Shown here: positions 34,534-42,529 of the stretch, piece by piece
Layout: every line of letters begins with the position of its first letter
Numbering within the stretch: position 1 is the stretch's first letter
Source of the DNA: Tardibacter chloracetimidivorans
GTDB lineage: Bacteria; Pseudomonadota; Alphaproteobacteria; Sphingomonadales; Sphingomonadaceae
Assembly (NCBI RefSeq): GCF_001890385.1
Contig: NZ_CP018221.1
Span: 1,785,501-1,849,500 of the forward strand
Length of the DNA: 64,000 nucleotides
Reading direction: 5' to 3'
Notes under the pieces: generated by a model
What the model was told of the DNA's origin: nothing
Seen by the model: only the letters and a program-made list of their open reading frames with translations
The model's database searches: none
Position numbers and translations under genes: made by a program

Positions 34534-34658
34534 CGCGGCCTCCGGTATGTCGTGTCAGGATGCTCCAACGCGAAGGCTTCGCTCACAAAGCGGCCTGTGA
34601 TGCTGCTCCGGTAAATCCAACGCTTCTTGCGGAAGATCGCTTTCAGCTTCTCAAGCAT
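34530..34658 (-). CDS. 42-residue basic phage protein
   Basis: Starts MLEKLKAIFRKKRW and ends in RSSITGRFVSEAFALEHPDT, a short motif common at the C-terminus of small prophage proteins next to lysis genes. The function is unknown. The ATG at 34658 has AGGAG seven bases ahead; the longer frame to 34787 overlaps the endolysin and has no ribosome site. Confidence 0.65.
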   Translation of the reverse strand: MLEKLKAIFRKKRWIYRSSITGRFVSEAFALEHPDTTYRRPR

Positions 34659-34668
34659 GGTTGTTCTC

Positions 34669-35268
34669 CTACCGACACTGACGAAAATCGACGTTGCCGA
34701 GGCGCGTGCGCGTCCAGCCGACCATGAAGGCTTCCGAATTGGCGTTGGTGCCAGCAAGGCGCATGTATTCGCCCGCCGCCTTGGCATCCATCAGCTTGAC
34801 CACCAGTTCGCAAGCTAAGGCGTCTCCCCGCCGTTTCCGGAGCGCATCGAAAGCCGCAAGTGTGGCGGGACCGATCTTGCAATCCACCACCACGTCCGGA
34901 TAATCTCTTTGCCGATCGTTCAGATGGTTGAGGGTCTGCTGTAACCAGCAGCTTGGGCGGTACGGGCCGAAGTTCACGCCGCTGTCTATGGTTTCCTCGG
35001 CAACCCATCGGTCACGCTCCACCAGTGGCAGAAAGCCCGGCTTTTCGATATAGCGACTGGCGTAGATCGCGGCGGCTTTCTCTTTCGTGAGGTCGCGCAT
35101 CGGGCCGGTGTAGCCGCTTTCGACAGCCACTTTCTTTGTGACCCCATGATGAGTTTCCCCACCTGGATCTAGCGGATTATTGACGTAGCCGCCCTCGACA
35201 GCGAAGATTGCCCCCAGAATGGATGTGAGCGCCGTAGCGGCAGCGCCTACAAGGCGGGCCTTACTCAT
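34669..35268 (-). CDS. Endolysin, GH108-type muramidase with N-terminal signal-anchor
   Basis: A 199-residue lysozyme of the GH108 family. Catalytic E25 is in VEGGYVNNPLDPGGETHHGV, and a C-terminal peptidoglycan-binding part follows (IGPATLAAFDALRKRRGD). A weakly hydrophobic Ala/Gly-rich helix (residues 6-23) lies directly before the catalytic Glu, the layout of signal-anchor-release endolysins, which reach the periplasm through Sec. Spacing E-8-D-4-T is close to the phage 21 R pattern. It overlaps the holin gene by eight bases. Confidence 0.88.
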   Translation of the reverse strand: MSKARLVGAAATALTSILGAIFAVEGGYVNNPLDPGGETHHGVTKKVAVESGYTGPMRDLTKEKAAAIYASRYIEKPGFLPLVERDRWVAEETIDSGVNFGPYRPSCWLQQTLNHLNDRQRDYPDVVVDCKIGPATLAAFDALRKRRGDALACELVVKLMDAKAAGEYMRLAGTNANSEAFMVGWTRTRLGNVDFRQCR

Positions 35269-35449
35269 CGCGGCGGCCCTTTGGCCCGTACTTCCAGCGA
35301 TCATAAAAGCGCCAGATGAACCAGATGCAGGCGAGTATGGACGAAAGCAGCGCCGCCCATTCTGTCGCTGTTGTCGGCCACGCCATCGCCGCAACGCCAA
35401 GGGCGACAAGATCGCCGCCCTTCTTGATCTTTTCTGGATCGTCAATCAC
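35261..35449 (-). CDS. Holin candidate, 62 residues
   Basis: Two hydrophobic segments (residues 13-27 and 31-48, the second WAALLSSILACIWFIWRFY) and a strongly basic tail (KYGPKGRRDE) give the layout of a class II holin. It sits directly upstream of a signal-anchor endolysin, and its size is near that of pinholins. The family was not identified with certainty. Confidence 0.7.
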   Translation of the reverse strand: MIDDPEKIKKGGDLVALGVAAMAWPTTATEWAALLSSILACIWFIWRFYDRWKYGPKGRRDE

Positions 35450-35463
35450 CCCGCAACTCCTAC

Positions 35464-36842
35464 TTACAAACCCATGTGACCAAGGCCGAGGCCCATGCTG
35501 CCGCGATAGACGGTGCTTCCACCGCCCCCCCCGCCCCCGCTGACGATCGGCGCGAAGAACGTCTGCGTATTCGTGACCAATGCCGGAGCCAGCGCGTAGG
35601 TGGCTGTCACCGCAGGCGCGTGGAAGGTCTGGCTATTGGTGAACAGCGAAGGGGTTAGGTCCTGGGCGGCCACCAAGTCAGTGGCGGCCAGGTTGTCCCA
35701 GTGGTAGCCGGTCGCATCGCCCGGAGTGCCGCCCGAATTGCGGAAGCCAACCTTGCCCGCTGGAGTGATGTTGTTGGCCGTAGTCGAGCACTTCAGAACG
35801 CCGTCGACGTACAGCCGCTTGGTGCCGTCGCGGACCTCCGCCTTCAGATGGTAGGACGTGCCAGCCGACAGCGTATCGCCCGACGAATTGTTGTTCGTGA
35901 ACGAGCCGCTGACCGTGTGGCCTATCGTCCAGCCGGTGCCGTTCAGCCATCCGAAAACGACGTAGTTGGTGCTGTCCTGAATCCGCGCGGCAATGAACGC
36001 GCTTTGCACAATAGTGGTGTGGACATAGAAATCAGCTTCGATGTCGTATTCCGCAGCGGCAGGCGTCCATTCGTTCTGGACAACGACCGTGGAGGTGTTC
36101 GCCCTGATACGGTTGCTGGCGATAACGAAATTGCCGGTGAGCGCGGTCCATGCTTGGCCGCTGTCGGCGTTCCGGGCCGTCACCAGCGTTCCATCGGTCG
36201 CCGTGAATGTGTCGCTAAGTGCCATGCTGCCTCCTGTCACCGGCACGTCAAGCGCGGCAGGGTCGGTGAGATCGGTTGGTGTGGTTGCGGTGAAGGTCCA
36301 GCTTCCGGTTCCCGTACCGGCGTCGGTCGCTGTGACCTGTCCAGAGCTTTCACCCGCTGGAATGGTGATCTGGTAGGTGCCGGAATTACCAGAAGCGCCG
36401 CCTTCGGTGAGGGTAATGACGAGATCAACGCCACGAACAGCCGACACATCGTCTTCGTCCAGCAGGTTCGCGGTGATGATGACCGAGCCGTCCGCCTCTA
36501 CCGAAGCAACGGAAGCCGAGAGCGTGTATTTCGTGGCGTATGGGAGCGCGAGGTTCCACCCGCCGTCCGGATAAAGTGCGGTCGAATAGCTGTTGTCGGA
36601 GAGCTTCGCGGGACCGGTTGGATCGGGCGAAAGGGCAGCTTTCAGAGCGGCAATGATCGCGTCGGTATCGGCGCTTGTGTAGTCTATCGTCGAAAGCGCC
36701 GCGTAATCCTGAAACACCAGCGATGGATCATAGGCCGCCTGGAGGCCCCCGCCTCCCATGCTGTAGCGATACCATTCGAGGATGCCGTCTCCCAGCGTGA
36801 CCCCGGTAAGGGTTCCGCCGACACTGTTGCCCACCCATACAC
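35464..36842 (-). pseudogene. Tail protein, C-terminal part, cut off by the IS element
   Basis: About 460 residues: Ig-like beta repeats (DLVITLTEGGASGNSGTYQI), then a LamG/concanavalin-type domain (SYHLKAEVRDGTKRLYVDG), then a Gly-rich stretch and the end VYRGSMGLGLGHMGL. Removing the IS element and one copy of the 8-bp duplication joins this frame exactly to the piece at 38001-39303, restoring 893 codons plus stop. Without excision this half has no start signal of its own; an internal ATG at 36834 lacks a convincing ribosome site. Confidence 0.85.
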
Positions 36843-36850
36843 GTTCGATC
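36843..36850. repeat. Target-site duplication, left copy
   Basis: GTTCGATC at 36843-36850 is repeated exactly at 38001-38008. Eight-base duplications are typical of IS1595-family insertion. Confidence 0.95.
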
Positions 36851-38000
36851 CGTGCCTATCCGCTTAAGGCATACACCCACTAGATATGGTATGGTGGGTC
36901 CATTGGCCTGAGTAGAGTTCGGCAAAGGTCGGCGCCTCGATATCACTGGCGATCCCGAGGAGGGATCGGAAGGCGTTGAACGGGTAGAAGCGGCGATTGA
37001 AGCGGAAAGTGAACTCGTTGAGGTAGGCTTGCAGATGCTTGGTGCTGACGCCGTGGTGGATGCCGTTGAGCCACGCTTTGAGGTTTGAGAACACCAGATG
37101 GACGATGGGCAGGAACTCTTCGGACACCTCCGGGTCGCCACACTGGGCGATGGCGTGATGGTCGTAACCGCCGCCCTGCAACCCGCTATAGCCGCTCCAA
37201 TCATCGGTGATGACCAGCGTTCCCGGCTCGACCGCGCTCTGTACAAAGCCACCAAGGGCACCGGCACTGCGGTCTGCACCGATGGCCAATCGAACCCTTC
37301 CGGCATAGCGTCCGTTCCGGCGGCGGTCCTGGCCAGTGCCAGGCTCCCGGTGACGAACTTCGACGGCGGCGACCACCAGCGTTTTGTGGTGGGTTCCCCG
37401 GCCTTCGCCGCGCGTTCGCCCGCCGATCCAGGTCTCATCGACCTCGACATGCTGACCGCTCTGCCCGCCGATCCGATCCTGATCGGGGCGCACCATCGCG
37501 GCGCGCAGTTTATGGAGCAGGCCAAAGGCCGTCTCGTACCGGGTCAGGCCAAGCTGGCGCTGCAACTGGACGGCAGATATGCCGGTCGTCTGACTCGCAA
37601 CCAGGTAAGCGGCCCAGAACCACACGCTGAGCGGGATGTGGCTTCGTTCCATGGCCGTGCCGACCATCAGGCCGGTCTGACGGCGACACGAGCGGCACAT
37701 CAGGATGACAGGCCGAGTGGTGAAACGAAACGGATCGCCGACGACGCCACAGCGTGGGCACGCAAATCCATCAGGCCAGCGAGCTTTTTCAAGCCAGGAC
37801 GCGCAAGCGCCATCATCCGGGAAAAGCCGCTGGAACTCGGGGAGGGATTTCGGGAACGGCAGCTTGTCGCGGTCAAGAACGTCCACAATCCCCACCCTTT
37901 ACAACCGCTTTGGGTGGCACCAAGCCGCAGGAAAAGTCAGGCGCGCGCCACAAGGCAGCCACTAGATGTAGTGGGTGTATGCGTCAAGCGGATAGGCACG
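36851..38000 (-). mobile_element. IS1595-family insertion sequence, 1,150 bp, complete
   Basis: The ends are inverted repeats: CGTGCCTATCCGCTT opens both ends and the match extends to about 35 bases with three mismatches. It is flanked by perfect 8-bp duplications. One transposase gene fills it. The insertion is in the middle of a tail-protein gene. Confidence 0.95.
36864..37895 (-). CDS. IS1595 family transposase (ISXO2-like)
   Basis: A 343-residue transposase. The N-terminal zinc ribbon is CPRCGVVGDPFRF...CRSCRRQTG; the DDE catalytic domain carries VEVDETWIGG and LVITDDWSGYSGL, with a late HLVFSNLKAWLNGIHHGV block that in this family carries N/H in place of the usual E. Length is normal and the frame intact, so the element may be active. 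It reads in the same direction as the interrupted host gene. Confidence 0.93.
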   Translation of the reverse strand: MGIVDVLDRDKLPFPKSLPEFQRLFPDDGACASWLEKARWPDGFACPRCGVVGDPFRFTTRPVILMCRSCRRQTGLMVGTAMERSHIPLSVWFWAAYLVASQTTGISAVQLQRQLGLTRYETAFGLLHKLRAAMVRPDQDRIGGQSGQHVEVDETWIGGRTRGEGRGTHHKTLVVAAVEVRHREPGTGQDRRRNGRYAGRVRLAIGADRSAGALGGFVQSAVEPGTLVITDDWSGYSGLQGGGYDHHAIAQCGDPEVSEEFLPIVHLVFSNLKAWLNGIHHGVSTKHLQAYLNEFTFRFNRRFYPFNAFRSLLGIASDIEAPTFAELYSGQWTHHTISSGCMP

Positions 38001-38008
38001 GTTCGATC
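38001..38008. repeat. Target-site duplication, right copy
   Basis: GTTCGATC, identical to 36843-36850. Confidence 0.95.
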
Positions 38009-39303
38009 GTCACCGCAGTATGGGTATTGACGAACCGGACCCAAGGCTCTCCGCCGTCAGCGCCGGGTTCAGTCCAACTGTCTCCCCAAGCGTTCGCCGT
38101 AAGGCTCATACCGGGAGCGACGGTCTGGTTGATCGAGGTGAGGCAGGCGACTTCCAGATTATTGCCGCGATTGATCATCGGCGAATAACCTTCGTTGGCC
38201 ATCACCGAGACGATGTTCTTCATCACGCCGGGGCCTTGGACCGACGTTCCCGATTGGGTGGTGCAGCTTGCCGTGCCATCGGCATGGACCAGCCATATGC
38301 GCTGCATATCCGGCGCGACCGCGATGTTGTCTGAGAACTGAATGAAGTCGACGTGATCTTGATCCGGGAACACGCCATTCGACGTGTCCCGCATCGGGGA
38401 CATGAAGATGAAATCGTGAAGCGTGAAGCTATCAGAACTGGTCTGAGCGCCGTTCGAGGTGAAATAGCGCGCCTTGCCGCCGTAGACCTTCAACGTGTTC
38501 GGCGCTGCGCCGAAGGCGTTTGCAACCCACGTCATGTCCGCGTTGCGGACGGTGAACTCGCCTTCAAGCGTGAAGTAGATGTAAATCCCGTTCGCGGTGT
38601 TCTCCACCTCCCCGGCAGGCCCGCGAATGATCGGATCGTTGATCTCGACCATTGTCGTAACATCGGTGCCGTTGAAGTCGTTGCGGATGAAATAGTGCCC
38701 GCTCGACCCTGAAGCCCTGTCAGTGATCGTGTACAGATTGTTGTACTTGACGTAGCTGCTATCCCGGTGCCGCACATAATAGATCGGTGCCGGGTAGTCG
38801 TTATCCTCGTTCGTGATGATATGGTAATTGGTGTTCGAAGCGGTCGTGTTGTGAAGACTGACCAGCAGGCTTGTGACCTCGAAACCAGTAGCAGCGCGGG
38901 CAACCTCAGCCGTCTTGCCACAAAGCGTCGTAGAATTCGACGCCCCTCTCGCCGCCGTCCAGTCGGACTGTGCCGATATGGTGTAGGTATCCGCCCTGAT
39001 ATTGATCGTCAGGACGCAGGTGCCCGAAGTCCCGTCGCCATTCGTCGCGGTGACATTGAAGACATAAGGCCCGCCATTGAGATCGGCCGTATCGCCCGTT
39101 GACGTAGGCGTTGGAAACGTCCCATCCGTCGGTGTCGTCCAGTGCCCCGAAGTCCCCGATGTAAGCGTGATGCTCCATGAAGTCGGAGTGGAAGATCCCA
39201 CCGCAAGCAGCATGAACCCGAGATCGACAAGCCCACCGTCCCCGGCAATGGTCAGCGCACCGCGATATGCAGTGTGGCTGGATACGAGGACGGGCGCGGC
39301 CAC
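38001..39303 (-). pseudogene. Tail protein, N-terminal part, cut off by the IS element
   Basis: It starts MAAPVLVSSHTAYRGALTIA and reads 434 residues with beta-rich repeats before entering the IS inverted repeat, where the frame ends at 37984 after five foreign residues. It reconnects in frame with 36842-35464. No family was recognised; position between the tail spike and the holin and the beta-rich, low-lysine composition indicate a tail fibre or tail accessory protein. A short product may still be made. Confidence 0.85.
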
Positions 39304-39313
39304 CGTGGGTTAC

Positions 39314-39715
39314 CTAAAGCTGCACGATGCCGGATGCATTCCAGGTGATCGTCACGTCCCCGCCGTTTGGCGTGAGCGGTAGACCTGTCACTCCGGTATC
39401 GATGTACGCAACAAGCCGGGACGTGCCCGCAACTCCAGTGTCGATGTAGATCACCAGAGCTTCGACGGTATTTCCGCTCAGGGCCGTAAAGGTGACGTTA
39501 TCGCCGTCCAGAAGGCCGTTCGTGACCGTGGTGTTGGCAATGGTCTGAGGCGTCCCGACAACCCCGGAGAGATCATCGTAAAAGTCGTGCGCCGAACTGT
39601 AGGTATATGTCCCGGTGTCGATCAGCGCGACCTTTACCGTGCCGTCGTTGACATCGACGTTCGACGAAGCATCAAGCAGCGCCTGCTTGTAGAGGGGATA
39701 GACCGCGTTAGCCAT
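39314..39715 (-). CDS. Phage structural protein, 133 residues
   Basis: Starts MANAVYPLYKQALLDASSNV and continues with beta strands (VKVALIDTGTYTYSSAHDFY; VEALVIYIDTGVAGTSRLVA). Small proteins of this form accompany tail-fibre genes in many phages. It ends 10 bases before the tail gene broken by the IS, so both were read as one unit. No precise role can be assigned. Confidence 0.75.
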   Translation of the reverse strand: MANAVYPLYKQALLDASSNVDVNDGTVKVALIDTGTYTYSSAHDFYDDLSGVVGTPQTIANTTVTNGLLDGDNVTFTALSGNTVEALVIYIDTGVAGTSRLVAYIDTGVTGLPLTPNGGDVTITWNASGIVQL

Positions 39716-39774
39716 GAGAGAGTCCTTTCAGGCGGAGAAAGGGGAGCGACATCTACAGGCTCCCGATGAGGGGG

Positions 39775-41565
39775 TCACGCGCCGTAGACCACGACGGTCA
39801 CGACGTTATCGGTCGCGGCATCGTTTCTGATCGCGCGGACAGTGGTGGTGTTCGTGACCTGAACCTCGCCTTCCCCGTCGCGCCACGTTCCAATCGCGGC
39901 TACGTGGTCGGTGGAAGTGGCCATGGCGGACGAAGCCGATATGGAAATGTCGCCAGCGCCGTTGCGGAAAATGGTCGCGCCGGGGTCGTTGCTGGCAAGG
40001 ATCGTTCCCGAGCCGGACGTATCAACAACGATGACAAGGCGTGGCGATGTAAAGCCGCCCCGGTATTCAAGGGCCGACACCAGCTTGTCGGAACCGGAAC
40101 CCCCAGCGACGACGTTGTTGTAGAACGCAACAGAGCCATCGGTCGGCAAGTTCACGCTTGTGGTGGCGGTGTCGTAAATGCAGAAGGACGAACCCGTTTT
40201 GGCAATCGTGCTGTTCTTGATTTCGACGCCAGCCGTCACCGATGAACTGTATCCGATCACCGCGTAGCAGGTGTTGTTGACGAAGTTGCAGCTCTCGAAA
40301 ACGACCGGCGTCGTTGCGGTCTGGAGCAGGATGACAACCCCGCCTGCGGAGGTGGAAACCGTATTGCCTTCGAACCAGCAATTGACGAAGCGCAACTGCT
40401 GGATATTGTCGGTCTTGACCGCAATACCGCCCTGTTCCCAGTCGCAGCTATCGAACAGCCAGTTATCGCCCGCACTGAGATCAACGGCAGCGATTGTGTC
40501 CGTGCCGGTAAAGAACAGGCAGCACTCAACCCGGTTGAGGTTGGTGTAATTGGTGCTGACGGCGTGGGACCGAAGCCCGACCATCGTGTTATTGTCGGTG
40601 CCCGTCCCATAATAGCCGAACGAGCAATTCCTGAGCCGGGAGAAAATCAGGTCCGCGTTGATCCCGTAGGCCAGTTCATAATGGAAATGGCAGGACTCGA
40701 TCTGCGGACGGATCAGGTAATCGTGCAGCGTCCCGGCCGTACTCGCCACTGCAATGCCGGTGCAATCATCGCCTGCGAAAGAAAGGTTCTTGATCTGGCA
40801 ATCGAAGTTGTTGATGGGGTATTCAAGGATGGCCCCGGAGTGATTGCCCTTGAGGATGACGCCATTCTCGCTCTCACCGATCAGGACAGATTTGACCTGC
40901 GGGATAAGCTTGGCGCTCACCAGATAGGTGCCGTTGGGGAGGTAGACCGTCTTGTGTGCGTCAAGAGCCGCCTGGAGAACGGTTGTCACGTCCTCAAGAG
41001 CGGTCCCGGCCTCAACGTCCGCAATTTGCGCGGAAGTCAGGAAATCGAACGCGCTTGTGCCATCACGAAGCTTCGACTGGATCGAGCGTGAGACAGCACC
41101 AGTGCCGGACTGGAGGAACTGGAGCTTTGCCGTGATGGCTTGCAGGTCCGAAGTGTCGTCGCTTATCTCATCGGCAGTTACAAACGCGACTTGGCTCAAC
41201 CATGTGGCTGGCTCGAAAGTCAGCGCAGTCGTCCCAATGACGATCGGATCAGCAGTTGTCAGTTGATAGAGGACGCTATCCGTCCCACCCAGGAACACTG
41301 AAACCAACGTTCCCTGAACAGCGTCGCGCGTCCCGTCGAAGTCCTTTGCGCGCGCCCATGTGCCCGTGCCCACAACCCAAATGCCATTATCGACATTGTT
41401 GGTCTGCGCGGTCGCGAGCACCCGGTCCCCAGCGACCACAGCTACGCCGTTGACGGTCTGCTCACCCGTCAGAGTGATGTTCGCGATGGCGACCGCTTGG
41501 CAGGGAGCCTTGATGGCAACTGACGTGGTCAGCCCCTCAAGGCGATCGGTATAGGTTGCTGGCAT
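39775..41565 (-). CDS. Tail spike with right-handed beta-helix
   Basis: A 596-residue protein. The first 120 residues contain the particle-binding type segment (VATAQTNNVDNGIWVVGTGTW-like repeats with ARAKDFDGTRDAVQG). From about residue 190 there is a pectate-lyase superfamily beta-helix, recognisable by ALDAHKTVYLPNGTYLVSAK and successive rungs with stacked Asn and aromatic residues. Such spikes bind or cut surface polysaccharide and set host range. The C-terminal domain is not recognised. Confidence 0.8.
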   Translation of the reverse strand: MPATYTDRLEGLTTSVAIKAPCQAVAIANITLTGEQTVNGVAVVAGDRVLATAQTNNVDNGIWVVGTGTWARAKDFDGTRDAVQGTLVSVFLGGTDSVLYQLTTADPIVIGTTALTFEPATWLSQVAFVTADEISDDTSDLQAITAKLQFLQSGTGAVSRSIQSKLRDGTSAFDFLTSAQIADVEAGTALEDVTTVLQAALDAHKTVYLPNGTYLVSAKLIPQVKSVLIGESENGVILKGNHSGAILEYPINNFDCQIKNLSFAGDDCTGIAVASTAGTLHDYLIRPQIESCHFHYELAYGINADLIFSRLRNCSFGYYGTGTDNNTMVGLRSHAVSTNYTNLNRVECCLFFTGTDTIAAVDLSAGDNWLFDSCDWEQGGIAVKTDNIQQLRFVNCWFEGNTVSTSAGGVVILLQTATTPVVFESCNFVNNTCYAVIGYSSSVTAGVEIKNSTIAKTGSSFCIYDTATTSVNLPTDGSVAFYNNVVAGGSGSDKLVSALEYRGGFTSPRLVIVVDTSGSGTILASNDPGATIFRNGAGDISISASSAMATSTDHVAAIGTWRDGEGEVQVTNTTTVRAIRNDAATDNVVTVVVYGA

Positions 41566-41666
41566 GAACGCGCCCCATTTTCGGGTTTCAATTCATCGTC
41601 GCGCGTTCGTTTGGCGGGTGTTCCCGCTCTCCTTTCCCTATAGCAGACAGTGCTGCGATACGGAAG

Positions 41667-41681
41667 GATTTAACATAATAC
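41667..41681 (+). promoter_or_regulatory. Promoter-core motif upstream of the rightward gene
   Basis: GATTTAACATAATAC, whose last six bases are a good -10. The same 15 bases form the end of the spacer and the -10 of the capsid promoter on the opposite strand. No good -35 (CTGCGA at the right place) is present here. It lies 57 bases ahead of the start codon at 41739. Confidence 0.5.
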
Positions 41682-41738
41682 TGACGCGCTTTTGCGTGGC
41701 CTGAAATCGCGCTATGCAGAGGCGATCAGGAGGGAATG

Positions 41739-42185
41739 ATGTTCAGATTGTTGGCAGTAGTTGGTTTGCTATCGACCCCGGCATCGGCGGAGCGGCTTGA
41801 TCTTATTTGCCTCGGCAACGGTTCCAAGGCGGTCTCATCTTCGTCGTCTTCATCGTCGAGCTACGGAGAAAGCGCCAGCTCATCGACAACGCGGACCCAG
41901 TTCAATGACCAGGTTAATGTTCAGATAATCGATGGCAGCGGATTGATCCGCATCCCGCGCCCGATGCTGCCGCAAATATACTCTGGAAGCTCTGATGGTT
42001 GGTGGGAGATACGGAATCTCGCGATCTCAACTGACGAAATCACTGGGAATGTATCGTTTAACTTCATGAACAAGCCGCGCGTTCGGATAGACCGAACAAC
42101 CGGCCACATCTCAATCAATGGAACTGCTCACTTCTCCGGGGTGTGCGAAGCATACGACCCTGAAACAGCACCAAAGAAGTTCTAA
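41739..42185 (+). CDS. Secreted-protein candidate with polyserine tract (moron)
   Basis: A 148-residue protein with a short signal peptide (MFRLLAVVGLLSTPASA), two cysteines near residues 23 and 135 that could pair, a run of nine serines (about residues 33-41), and a beta-rich C-terminal half. AGGAGG stands just ahead of ATG 41739. It is the only gene in the right arm read rightward and overlaps the convergent TM gene by four bases. It is probably an independently expressed cargo gene; no family was recognised. Confidence 0.7.
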   Translation: MFRLLAVVGLLSTPASAERLDLICLGNGSKAVSSSSSSSSSYGESASSSTTRTQFNDQVNVQIIDGSGLIRIPRPMLPQIYSGSSDGWWEIRNLAISTDEITGNVSFNFMNKPRVRIDRTTGHISINGTAHFSGVCEAYDPETAPKKF

Positions 42186-42529
42186 CGGTCTATCAGCCGT
42201 GTGACCCACGGCTCCACGCAAACCTGAACGCCCTTCAAGGCCATAACCGACACGAATGTCACAGCAAAAAGGCCCGCCGCGTCGTCCGCTGCGATCCCTT
42301 CATCGAAGGCTTGGGCAGCAACTCCTATAAAGCCTAGCCCGGCAGCGGTCGCTATGGTCTGCCCCCACCCTCTGGCAAGGGCGATGATGCTGTAGATCAG
42401 TGCAAGGCCGAGCAAAATCCCCGGAAGCGCCAGAACCACAATAAACCCCCAAGCGAAATTTCCGCCCAGATACCATGCGGTGGCGAATATCAGGGCCACG
42501 ATGGCCAACCAGAACTGAACGCGGCTCAA
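42182..42529 (-). CDS. Phage membrane protein, 115 residues
   Basis: Four hydrophobic segments (residues 5-24, 27-50, 58-75, 85-102) with short loops. Not recognised. It overlaps the end of the large ejection-protein gene by ATGA, so it is co-translated with the virion genes; it may be an additional holin or superinfection protein. Confidence 0.7.
   Translation of the reverse strand: MSRVQFWLAIVALIFATAWYLGGNFAWGFIVVLALPGILLGLALIYSIIALARGWGQTIATAAGLGFIGVAAQAFDEGIAADDAAGLFAVTFVSVMALKGVQVCVEPWVTRLIDR

Noticed and set aside
41846-41875. Run of serine codons as a simple-sequence repeat
   Set aside because: It is a short in-frame tcn-type tract with mixed codons inside a plausible gene, not an array or CRISPR-type repeat.
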